A DNA stretch of 64,000 bases from Chelativorans sp. YIM 93263 (lineage in GTDB: Bacteria; Pseudomonadota; Alphaproteobacteria; Rhizobiales; Rhizobiaceae): positions 124,001 to 188,000 of the forward strand of contig NZ_JAKCWP010000001.1 in the NCBI RefSeq assembly GCF_028767125.1, read 5' to 3'. The position numbers were made by a program, and so were the translations under genes. A model generated the notes under the pieces. The model saw nothing but the letters and a program-made list of their open reading frames with translations. It made no database searches and was not told where the DNA came from. Shown in pieces: positions 1-6,617 of this stretch (position 1 is the stretch's first letter; each line of letters starts with the position of its first letter).

Positions 1-165
1 GACCTGCACAGGGGAAGAAAACCCCCAGCCAAGCAAAGGGTGGCGGGCGAAACCATGACCGATCACAAGCCAGACAAATCCAGCGGGTGAAATCGCAACG
101 TATGACTTGAGGGGGAACAATGCTGTTCGCCGCTCGTTCGGGCGCCATGTTCCCAATGGAGGCGT
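1..165. other. leader region upstream of Mn catalase, with the possible end of an upstream gene
   Basis: Frame 1 of the plus strand is open from the first base to a TGA at 88-90 and could be the C-terminal end of a gene starting outside the window, but 29 codons are too few to identify it. The rest of the stretch holds the catalase Shine-Dalgarno and a short overlapping reading frame described separately. Confidence 0.3.
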
Positions 166-182
166 TTGATGTTCTACACTGA
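120..182 (+). CDS. possible 20-codon leader reading frame overlapping the catalase start
   Basis: ATG at 120 follows a purine-rich AGGGGGAACA, a good Shine-Dalgarno at short spacing. The frame encodes MLFAARSGAMFPMEAFDVLH and stops at 180-182, inside the catalase gene, whose ATG at 169 is in another frame. It could be a translated leader that couples ribosomes to the catalase start, or a chance frame. Nothing in its sequence names a function. Confidence 0.25.
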   Translation: MLFAARSGAMFPMEAFDVLH

Positions 183-993
183 TAACAAACTGCAGTATCC
201 CGTCCGCGTCGAACAGCCCAATCCGGTCTTCGCCCGCGCTCTTCAGCAGGCGATCGGCGGTGTGGAGGGGGAAATCCGCGTTGCGATGCAATACATGTTC
301 CAGGCATGGGGCGCGCGAGGAGATCCGAAATACCGCGACCTCCTCCTCAATACGGCGACGGAGGAGCTGGGTCACATCGAGATGCTCGCGACTGCCGTGG
401 CACTTAACCTGGAGAATGCGCCCCTTTCGATGCAGGAAGAAGCGTCCGCCGACCCGGTGGGCGGCGCCGTTCTCAACGGCATGAACATGCGTCATATCCT
501 GTCGACCGGCCTTGCTGCGCTTCCCGAGAATGCCAATGGCGTACCCTTTAACGCCTCCCACGTCTATGCCTCGGGAAATCTCGGCGCGGACATGTTCGCC
601 AATGTCACGGCCGAAGCGACCGGACGCACCCTGGCGGTTCGCCTCTACAATATGACCGATGATCCTGGCATGAAGGACATGCTGTCTTTTCTGATCGCCC
701 GCGACACCATGCACCAGAACCAGTGGATGGCCGCGATCGAAGAGATGGGAGGACTCGAGGAGGTCATGCCCATTCCCAACAGCTTCCCGCAGGACCAGGA
801 GAACCAGGATTTCAATTATTCCTACCTCGGGTTCCAGCAGGACGGCAGTGAGCCGGTGCAGGGGCGCTGGAGCGAGGGCGAGTCGATCGACGGGAACGGT
901 CAGTTCTCCTCGCAGCCGATGGAACCGGTTGGCGAAGAGCCCCAGCTCGGCCGCGCGCGGCCGAATTCCGGCGCTCAGGCAGAGCAGCTATAG
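169..993 (+). CDS. manganese catalase (non-heme)
   Basis: A dimanganese catalase that disproportionates hydrogen peroxide to water and oxygen in the cytosol. The ferritin-like four-helix core shows the expected metal ligands: Glu35 in GGVEGEIR, Glu66 and His69 in ATEELGHIE, and a later Glu and His in NVTAEATGR and RDTMHQNQW. The polar, low-complexity C-terminal tail of about 50 residues is usual for the family. At 274 residues it has normal length. I start at ATG 169 because GGAGG lies six bases upstream; a TTG three bases earlier is less likely. It heads a stress-type gene set with an exported HIRAN protein and a peroxide-using P450. Confidence 0.93.
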   Translation: MFYTDNKLQYPVRVEQPNPVFARALQQAIGGVEGEIRVAMQYMFQAWGARGDPKYRDLLLNTATEELGHIEMLATAVALNLENAPLSMQEEASADPVGGAVLNGMNMRHILSTGLAALPENANGVPFNASHVYASGNLGADMFANVTAEATGRTLAVRLYNMTDDPGMKDMLSFLIARDTMHQNQWMAAIEEMGGLEEVMPIPNSFPQDQENQDFNYSYLGFQQDGSEPVQGRWSEGESIDGNGQFSSQPMEPVGEEPQLGRARPNSGAQAEQL

Positions 994-1006
994 GAGCCGA
1001 CAAACA

Positions 1007-1405
1007 ATGGATCGACGACTATTTCTCACCGGAATCGGTGGCGGACTGGCCGGCACGCTGACCGGCGTGCGGGCCGAAGAAAAAAACGCACCGGCGGGCA
1101 AGGCATTGCTTTCGACCTATGTGACCAATGTCGGAGACCTCCTGGGAACGGACCCCGTGCCGGTAGGCCGCAACGCGCCTCTCGCGCTGACGCGCGTGCA
1201 CGACCGCGACTATGACAAAACCACAATTGCCGTGGCGACCTTGAAAGGCCGTGTCATAGGCTATCTGCCGACGAACCAATCCCGCATTATGGCGCCGCTT
1301 CTGGATGCGGGAATGCAGGCGAGCGCGCGGGTCGCCGAGGTGAAAAATTATCCGCGCCCCGCTGTTCGCATCGAAATCGCCCTCTCGCCAGCATCGAGTG
1401 CCTGA
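1007..1405 (+). CDS. exported HIRAN-domain protein
   Basis: A 132-residue protein. The N-terminus (MDRRLFLTGIGGGLAGTLTGVRA) has a twin arginine and a hydrophobic run and looks like a Tat signal. The remainder matches the HIRAN fold: a strand with ALTRVHDRDYDKTTIAV, then GRVIGYLP, then a segment ending in APLLDAG. HIRAN domains are best known as DNA-end-binding modules of HLTF-type helicases and also occur alone in bacteria. A signal peptide on one implies an extracytoplasmic role that I cannot define. AGGAG at 992-996 supports ATG 1007; longer upstream frames run antiparallel to nothing and overlap the catalase. The gene starts 13 bases after the catalase stop, so the two are probably cotranscribed. 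Confidence 0.75.
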   Translation: MDRRLFLTGIGGGLAGTLTGVRAEEKNAPAGKALLSTYVTNVGDLLGTDPVPVGRNAPLALTRVHDRDYDKTTIAVATLKGRVIGYLPTNQSRIMAPLLDAGMQASARVAEVKNYPRPAVRIEIALSPASSA

Positions 1406-1468
1406 AGAGGGTAGTCGACCGCGCGGCCGCCGTTCCGCCGCGCGGTCCTGCCTCCCGGATTGGAGTTC

Positions 1469-2722
1469 ATGACGCGATCGCAATCCGCCATCCCCGCCAC
1501 CCGCGAGTTCGACAGCACGTTGGCGTTGCTGAGAGAAGGGTATCTCTTCGTCGGTCGGCGGTGCGAGGACCTTCACAACGATCTTTTCAGGACGCGGCTG
1601 ATGCTTTCCCCGGTGGTCTGTATGCGCGGACCCTCAGCGGCCGGACAATTCTACCGGGAAGGCCGTTTCACGCGGCAGGGCGCGCTTCCGCCCACAACGC
1701 TGACACTCCTGCAGGACCGGGGCAGCGTGCAAACACTCGACGGAGACGAACACCGCCACCGCAAGCAGATGTTCATGGACCTCATGGACAGCGGCAGCCT
1801 GGATCGCGCAGTCACCATCTTTCGAGACGAGTGGAACACGGCGGCCGAATCGTGGGTGGGAAGCAGAATTGTCCTGCATGATGAGGTGCGCGCGATCCTG
1901 ACGCGCACAGCCTTGCGCTGGTGCGGCATTCCGCTCGACGAGGTACAGCCGGAGCAGCGCACCGCGGAGTTCTCGGCAATGATCGAGGGTGCCGGCAGCA
2001 TCGGACCCTATTATTTGCGGGCGCGGCTGCTGCGGGCACGCTCTGAGCGGTGGGCGCAGGGCGCCGTTCAGGCAATTCGCGAAGGGCGGCTGCCGGTGGC
2101 CCGCGGCTGTCCGGCCGAACGTTTAGCGCTTCACCGGGACCTTTCCGGTGAGTTGTTGAACGCCAAGATTGCCGCTGTAGAGTTGATCAACCTCCTGCGG
2201 CCGATGGTGGCAATCGCCCGCTTCATAATCTTCGCCGCCCATGCTCTTCATGAAAACAGGGGCGAGGCCGAGCGGCTCGGCAAAGAGCCGGCGAGCGATG
2301 CCCTGACCGCCTTTGTTCAGGAGGTTCGGCGCTTCTACCCCTTTTTTCCGCTGATCGGCGGTCGCGTACGCGAGCCTTTCACCTGGCGCAGGCACCGTTT
2401 CGCGCCCGGCGACTGGGTCGTGCTTGATCTCTACGGAACCGATCACCATCCCGAGACATGGCACGAGCCGGAAACCTTCCGCTCGCAACGTTTCCGCGAC
2501 TGGAAGGGAAATGCCTACTCTTTCATCCCGCAGGGTGGCGGCGGATTCATGAAAGAGCACCGCTGCCCCGGCGAATGGCTGACGATCGCATTGACCGCAG
2601 AAGCGGTACGGCGCCTGCTTGCGATGGACTACGAGGTACCCGACCAGGATCTGAGCATTCCGATGAACCGGCTGCCGACCCGCCCGAAAAGCGGGTTTAT
2701 GATGGATGTAAGGCCGCATTGA
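1469..2722 (+). CDS. cytochrome P450 of the CYP152 peroxygenase family
   Basis: CYP152 enzymes use hydrogen peroxide directly, without a redox partner, to hydroxylate or decarboxylate fatty acids. Diagnostic features are present. The I-helix reads LLRPMVAIARF, with the family Arg-Pro pair that replaces the usual acid-alcohol pair and binds the substrate carboxylate. The ExxR motif is EVRR, and the heme loop is FIPQGGGGFMKEHRCPGEW with the proximal Cys. Length is 417 residues, normal for the family. ATG 1469 has GGAG just upstream at rather short spacing; a TTG three codons earlier is the alternative. No ferredoxin or reductase lies nearby, consistent with a peroxygenase. Confidence 0.92.
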   Translation: MTRSQSAIPATREFDSTLALLREGYLFVGRRCEDLHNDLFRTRLMLSPVVCMRGPSAAGQFYREGRFTRQGALPPTTLTLLQDRGSVQTLDGDEHRHRKQMFMDLMDSGSLDRAVTIFRDEWNTAAESWVGSRIVLHDEVRAILTRTALRWCGIPLDEVQPEQRTAEFSAMIEGAGSIGPYYLRARLLRARSERWAQGAVQAIREGRLPVARGCPAERLALHRDLSGELLNAKIAAVELINLLRPMVAIARFIIFAAHALHENRGEAERLGKEPASDALTAFVQEVRRFYPFFPLIGGRVREPFTWRRHRFAPGDWVVLDLYGTDHHPETWHEPETFRSQRFRDWKGNAYSFIPQGGGGFMKEHRCPGEWLTIALTAEAVRRLLAMDYEVPDQDLSIPMNRLPTRPKSGFMMDVRPH

Positions 2723-2788
2723 ACGGTGGAACATGCACGCCTTACGGGGGTTCGGTCCGCACGCAATATGGCGCACAGGAGAACTTAC

Positions 2789-3352
2789 ATGTACCGCACG
2801 ATGCTCGCCGCAGGCACGGCTCTGGCCCTTCTCTTCGCTTTTCCGGCGATGGCGCAAGATGACGGGCAGGAGCCCAGCGCTGACGAAACAACCACAGCAG
2901 ACTCCGACGATATCGATACACCCGCGGTTACGGCCAGTACTCCCGAGGAGTTCGTAACCATGGCGGCGCATTCGAACATGTTCGAGATCGAATCCAGCCG
3001 GATCGCTCTGGAACGTGCACAGGATCCCGATATACGCGATTTTGCCCAGCAGATGATCGACGATCATACCACGGCATCCGAGGAACTGACGCAGGCGGCC
3101 GAAGCCGACGGTATCACCGATATTCCGCAGACGCTGGATGAACGCCATCAGCAGCTTATGGAGCGCCTTCAGGACGCATCGGCGGATATCTTCGACAATC
3201 GATATCTCCAGATGCAGATCACCGCGCATGAAGAAGCGATCGCGTTGTTCGAGAGCTTTGCCACCGAAGAAGGTGCACTGGGAGATTTCGCTGAAGCGAC
3301 GCTTCCTACATTGCAGGAGCACCTGGATATGGTCAGTGACTTAGCCTTGTAA
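2789..3352 (+). CDS. DUF4142 secreted ferritin-like protein
   Basis: A 187-residue protein with a clear Sec signal peptide (MYRTMLAAGTALALLFAFPAMAQ), an acidic linker, and a helical DUF4142 domain starting near STPEEFVTMAAHSNMFEIE. DUF4142 proteins have a ferritin-like four-helix bundle and are common in rhizobial stress regulons; their biochemical role is not settled. ATG 2789 is chosen because AGGAG lies seven bases upstream and because it places the signal peptide at the N-terminus. A longer frame from 2726 would bury it. The DUF892 gene follows 27 bases later, so the two probably form an operon. Confidence 0.88.
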   Translation: MYRTMLAAGTALALLFAFPAMAQDDGQEPSADETTTADSDDIDTPAVTASTPEEFVTMAAHSNMFEIESSRIALERAQDPDIRDFAQQMIDDHTTASEELTQAAEADGITDIPQTLDERHQQLMERLQDASADIFDNRYLQMQITAHEEAIALFESFATEEGALGDFAEATLPTLQEHLDMVSDLAL

Positions 3353-3379
3353 ACCTGCGGCAGTAAAGGAGACAGGGAA

Positions 3380-3889
3380 ATGGCAGATATCGATGAACGC
3401 CTGAACCAATGGCTGCGCGATGCACATGCGATGGAGCAGCAGGCCGAGCAGATGTTGGAAGCGCAGGCACGCAGGATCGAGAACTATCCCGAGTTGAAAG
3501 AACGGATCGAGCGGCACATCACCGAGACGCGCTCGCAAAAGGAAAAACTCGAAACGCGGCTGGCCGCGCGGAACACATCCGCATCCGGGATGAAGGACAT
3601 CGCCGGGCAGTTCTCGGCCATGATGCAAGGCGTGGGTGGCGCACTCGCCGACGATGAGGTCGCCAAGGGAATACTGGCCAGCTACACCTTCGAACATATG
3701 GAGATCGGCTCTTACCGAATGCTCGTCGCGGCGGCCGAAGCTGCAGGCGATACTGAAACGGCACGCGTATGCGAAGAGATCTGCCGCGAGGAGGAAGCGA
3801 TGGCATCCTGGCTTGAAGATCACATGTCGGAGATCACGCGTGCCTATCTCATGCGCGAGGAAGTCTCACCCGAAGCGGCGAAACGGTGA
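3380..3889 (+). CDS. DUF892 (YciE/YciF-type) ferritin-like protein
   Basis: A 169-residue cytosolic all-helical protein of the DUF892 family, a ferritin-like fold related to E. coli YciE/YciF and rubrerythrins. Acidic and histidine-bearing helices (ERHITET, EHMEIGSYRML, EEICREEEAMASWLEDH) sit where di-metal ligands are expected. Genes of this family are typically induced by general stress in alphaproteobacteria. AAAGGAGA precedes the ATG at good spacing. It lies between the DUF4142 gene and a SnoaL-like gene that starts five bases after its stop. Confidence 0.87.
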   Translation: MADIDERLNQWLRDAHAMEQQAEQMLEAQARRIENYPELKERIERHITETRSQKEKLETRLAARNTSASGMKDIAGQFSAMMQGVGGALADDEVAKGILASYTFEHMEIGSYRMLVAAAEAAGDTETARVCEEICREEEAMASWLEDHMSEITRAYLMREEVSPEAAKR

Positions 3890-3893
3890 CCGA

Positions 3894-4256
3894 ATGAATC
3901 TGTCGAAGAGATCGACAGCTGAGGTGCTCGAAGACCATCTGCAATGCAGGATGGCCGGTCGTATCGAGGACGACATCGAACGCAACTTCGCGCCCGATGT
4001 CGTCCTTATGACCGCCAAGGGAATGAGAAAAGGACACGACGCCGTGCGTAGCTTCAACCGGATGTTGCGCGAGCATGTTCCGGACGAGTACATCTTCCCC
4101 CTCAAATTGGTTGACGGGCCGTTCGCCTTCATAGAGTGGCGGGCGCGCGAACCCGGCCGCAGCGTCGAAGACGGGGCCGACAGCTTCGTCATCGAGAACG
4201 GGCGGATCATATTTCAGAGCATCCACTACTCGCTCCAGGAAACGATGCCCGGCTAA
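3894..4256 (+). CDS. SnoaL-like (NTF2-fold) protein
   Basis: A 120-residue single-domain protein of the SnoaL/NTF2 cone fold. It starts with helices (TAEVLEDHLQCRM, DDIERNFAPDVVLM), followed by strands around GPFAFIEWRA and the terminal IENGRIIFQSIHYSL. The family holds small-ligand binding proteins and some isomerases; many members next to stress genes have no known substrate. ATG 3894 begins five bases after the DUF892 stop, suggesting an operon. Longer in-frame starts would lie wholly inside DUF892 and are rejected. Confidence 0.75.
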   Translation: MNLSKRSTAEVLEDHLQCRMAGRIEDDIERNFAPDVVLMTAKGMRKGHDAVRSFNRMLREHVPDEYIFPLKLVDGPFAFIEWRAREPGRSVEDGADSFVIENGRIIFQSIHYSLQETMPG

Positions 4257-4373
4257 CACTCGGCACATCCCATCCAGGCGAGCGAGAACGAATCGACTGC
4301 GGGCGAGCATGTTCTTTTTGCGTGCGAACAGGTCTTGCCCTCAGGCCGAAGACACATCATATTCATGCTACGC

Positions 4374-4435
4374 ATGCTGGACTCCCGCCAGCGGCGAGCG
4401 GCCGTGTGGCCGACACCCGACGGGAGAGTAGCAAG
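4374..4435 (+). ncRNA. ybhL-type leader RNA upstream of the Bax-inhibitor gene
   Basis: The stretch begins ATGCTGGACTCCCG and ends CGACGGGAGAGTAGC. The CTCCCG arm at 4382-4387 pairs with CGGGAG at 4421-4426, enclosing a GC-rich inner part. The ybhL motif was described as an RNA element found upstream of ybhL-like genes in alphaproteobacteria, and the gene starting 14 bases downstream belongs to the YbhL/BI-1 family. Position and visible pairing fit; the match to the family consensus is from memory. Confidence 0.65.
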
Positions 4436-4448
4436 AGAAGAGGAATAC

Positions 4449-5180
4449 ATGGCTGATCTTCGTAATTATCAGGCCCGTGTGGCGCCCGGCGCACGCGCGG
4501 ACGCGGCCATAGACGAGGGCCTGCGAGCCTATATGATTCGGGTTTACAACCTGATGGCGCTGGGTCTCACGATCACCGGCGTGGCGGCTTTCGCCACGGC
4601 ACAGATGGCAATGACGAACCCGGCATTCGCACAGGTGATGTATGGAAGCCCGCTACGCTGGGTGGTCATGCTCGCGCCGCTCGGACTGGTGTTTTTCCTC
4701 AGCGCGCGCATTCATAAGATGAGCGTATCGGCTGCGCAGACTTCCTTCTGGGTCTTCGCGGGCGTGATGGGACTGTCGCTGTCCTCGATTTTTCTTGTCT
4801 ATACGGGCGAGAGCATCGTGCGGACCTTCTTTATCACGGCTGCGTCCTTCGGTGCGCTGTCGCTGTGGGGCTATACAACCAAGCGTGACCTTTCGGGCAT
4901 GGGCTCTTTCCTGTTCATGGGGCTGGTCGGCCTGATCATCGCGATGATCGTCAATATGTTTCTTGGTTCCTCGGCACTGCAGTTCGCGATCTCCGTAATC
5001 GGTGTGCTGATTTTCGCCGGCTTGACGGCCTACGATACGCAGCAGATCAAGGAAATGTATTACGAGGGCGACAGCCAGCTCGTCGCCGGCCGCAAAGCCA
5101 TCATGGGCGCACTACGGCTCTACCTCGACTTCATCAACCTGTTCATGTTCATGCTCCAGTTCCTCGGCAATCGCGAGTAA
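4449..5180 (+). CDS. Bax inhibitor-1 / YbhL-YccA family membrane protein
   Basis: A 243-residue inner-membrane protein with about seven hydrophobic segments. It carries the family signature of an N-terminal RAYMIRVYNLMALGL and a C-terminal GLTAYDTQQIKEMYYEG followed by ALRLYLDFINLFMFMLQFLG. BI-1 proteins are proposed pH-sensitive calcium leak channels; bacterial members such as YccA bind FtsH. Start ATG 4449 follows AGAAGAGGAA. The structured leader just upstream suggests post-transcriptional control. A terminator follows, so the gene is probably a single unit. Confidence 0.93.
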   Translation: MADLRNYQARVAPGARADAAIDEGLRAYMIRVYNLMALGLTITGVAAFATAQMAMTNPAFAQVMYGSPLRWVVMLAPLGLVFFLSARIHKMSVSAAQTSFWVFAGVMGLSLSSIFLVYTGESIVRTFFITAASFGALSLWGYTTKRDLSGMGSFLFMGLVGLIIAMIVNMFLGSSALQFAISVIGVLIFAGLTAYDTQQIKEMYYEGDSQLVAGRKAIMGALRLYLDFINLFMFMLQFLGNRE

Positions 5181-5202
5181 TGGCAGGCTGATAATCGGAT
5201 AG

Positions 5203-5233
5203 AAGGGCGGTCTACGGGCCGCCCTTTTCTTTT
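5203..5233 (+). terminator. rho-independent terminator after the BI-1 gene
   Basis: AAGGGCGG at 5203-5210 pairs with CCGCCCTT at 5219-5226 around an eight-base loop, followed by TTCTTTT. It lies 22 bases after the BI-1 stop codon. Confidence 0.85.
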
Positions 5234-5283
5234 GCCGCGACGCGTGCGATGAAGCTGCAAAATCGCAGTTTAGAATAAGCGCC

Positions 5284-5853
5284 ATGCCCATTGTTACGGT
5301 CCGCCCGGCCGAACCGAGCGATATCGATGCCATAACCCGGATCTATGCCGACGCGGTCGAGAATGGCACCGCAAGCTACGAACTCGTCGCGCCGGATCGC
5401 GAGGAGATGAAAGGCCGTTTTGACGGGCTCGTCTCGCGCGGCTATCCCTTTTTTGTGGCGCAGGAGGATAACCGCGTCCTCGGTTACGCCTATGCGGGAC
5501 CGTTTCGGGAGCGCCCTGCCTATCGCTTTATGGTCGAGGATTCGATCTATATAGCCCCGGACGCGCAAGGGCGCGGTATTGGCCGGCGCCTGATGTCGGC
5601 ACTTATCGAAGAGTGCCGGACGCTCGGTTTCCGACAGATCGCCGCGGTGATCGGCGACGGCTCGCCTGAGAGCGCCTCCGTACGCCTGCACGAGGCCCTC
5701 GGTTTCCGCCACACGGGCGTACTCGAAGGTAGCGGATACAAGCACGGCCGCTGGCTCGACACCACCTTCATGCAGCTTGAGCTCAATGGCGGTGCATCGA
5801 AACCGCCGGACCCGGAATCGTCGGCTGACAAGATGTTCAAGCGGCCGCGGTGA
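5284..5853 (+). CDS. GNAT N-acetyltransferase, phosphinothricin-acetyltransferase-like
   Basis: A 189-residue acetyl-CoA-dependent acetyltransferase of the PAT/Bar subgroup. It has the typical start IVTVRPAEPSDIDAITRIYADAV, the FVAQEDNRVLGYAYAGPFRERPAYRF strand region, the acetyl-CoA loop APDAQGRGIGRRLM (Q/RxxGxG/A), and the C-terminal HEALGFRHTGVLEGSGYKHGRW. Relatives acetylate methionine sulfone, sulfoximine or phosphinothricin, so detoxification or amino-acid N-acetylation is likely. Its stop abuts the stop of the convergent DUF2794 gene with no gap. Confidence 0.88.
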   Translation: MPIVTVRPAEPSDIDAITRIYADAVENGTASYELVAPDREEMKGRFDGLVSRGYPFFVAQEDNRVLGYAYAGPFRERPAYRFMVEDSIYIAPDAQGRGIGRRLMSALIEECRTLGFRQIAAVIGDGSPESASVRLHEALGFRHTGVLEGSGYKHGRWLDTTFMQLELNGGASKPPDPESSADKMFKRPR

Positions 5854-6240
5854 TCAGGTCCCCGCAAGCCGCAGCTTGCGGTCGAAGACCGTCAGCACAC
5901 GATCAAGATCGTGCCCACGCTTGAGAATGGCGCCCGATGCTGCAACGACGCTATAGGCGCCCTGCTTGCGTGCGAGTTTCGGGTCCTTGACGATCTGGAA
6001 CAGCGGCACCTCACTCGTTCGGCGGAAAACCGAAAAGACGGCCCTGTCCTTCAAATGGTCGATTGCGTAGTCGCGCCATTCTCCCGCCGCGACCATCTGC
6101 CCGTAAAGTCGGAGGATCTTGTCCAACTCTCGGCGGTGAAATGTAACCGGAACGTTCAGCCGGGCCCGCCGTGCCTCGCTGAACGAGATGAGCTTTGAGG
6201 AATCGTCTCGATCCTCCCCACCGCTTCCAAATTCGGTCAT
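5854..6240 (-). CDS. DUF2794 family protein
   Basis: A 128-residue protein found almost only in alphaproteobacteria. The core from ISFSEARRARLNVPVTFHRRELDKILRLYG through DYAIDHLKDRAVFSVFRR to the C-terminal GHDLDRVLTVFDRKLRLAG is typical of DUF2794. No function is established. ATG 6240 is preferred over a start 20 codons upstream because the family begins close to the SKLISFSEA segment. It ends tail-to-tail with the acetyltransferase gene. Confidence 0.85.
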   Translation of the reverse strand: MTEFGSGGEDRDDSSKLISFSEARRARLNVPVTFHRRELDKILRLYGQMVAAGEWRDYAIDHLKDRAVFSVFRRTSEVPLFQIVKDPKLARKQGAYSVVAASGAILKRGHDLDRVLTVFDRKLRLAGT

Positions 6241-6617
6241 TCCGCATGCCCTTTGACAGTTTTGTAAAGGAAAAGTGACCCGCCATGGGGCGAATTGCAA
6301 CCCCTGCTACAGCGGGTACGACCCCTCCGTTCTCACGAAAGAAAAACGAGGTGTTGGATATGGTGACCGACCTGCCGCATTCTCGCCATTTTCTGTCCAA
6401 GCTCCCGCCTGATTTTGTAGCGACCATCCGCGCGTTGCCTGAGAAGGTTCGATTCGGAAACGGCACCGTACCCCAAGCCCCCCCGCCCACGGGGTCGTGG
6501 CCGGATCGAACCAACTCGGGCATCGCTTCGCTTCTGGCAAGTGATATCGGGCGCCGGTTCAGGACAGTTCCTGGACCGGCGTTCCGGTATGTGCACACGA
6601 AAATGTATGGGATGACC
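6241..6617. other. intergenic region without a recognisable gene
   Basis: This 377-base stretch separates the heparinase-like gene from DUF2794. Open frames cross it on both strands, but they run into the neighbouring genes in antisense and show no family motif. I see no tRNA, terminator or strong promoter. In many Rhizobiales purH follows the heparinase-like gene; it is not here. Confidence 0.4.

Noticed and set aside
2123-3322. A 399-codon open frame on the minus strand across the P450 and DUF4142 genes
   Set aside because: It is antisense to two well-supported genes, has no family motif, and reflects high-GC codon bias.
6440-6460. GGTTCGATTCGG resembling a tRNA T-loop
   Set aside because: No acceptor, D or anticodon arm can be folded around it.
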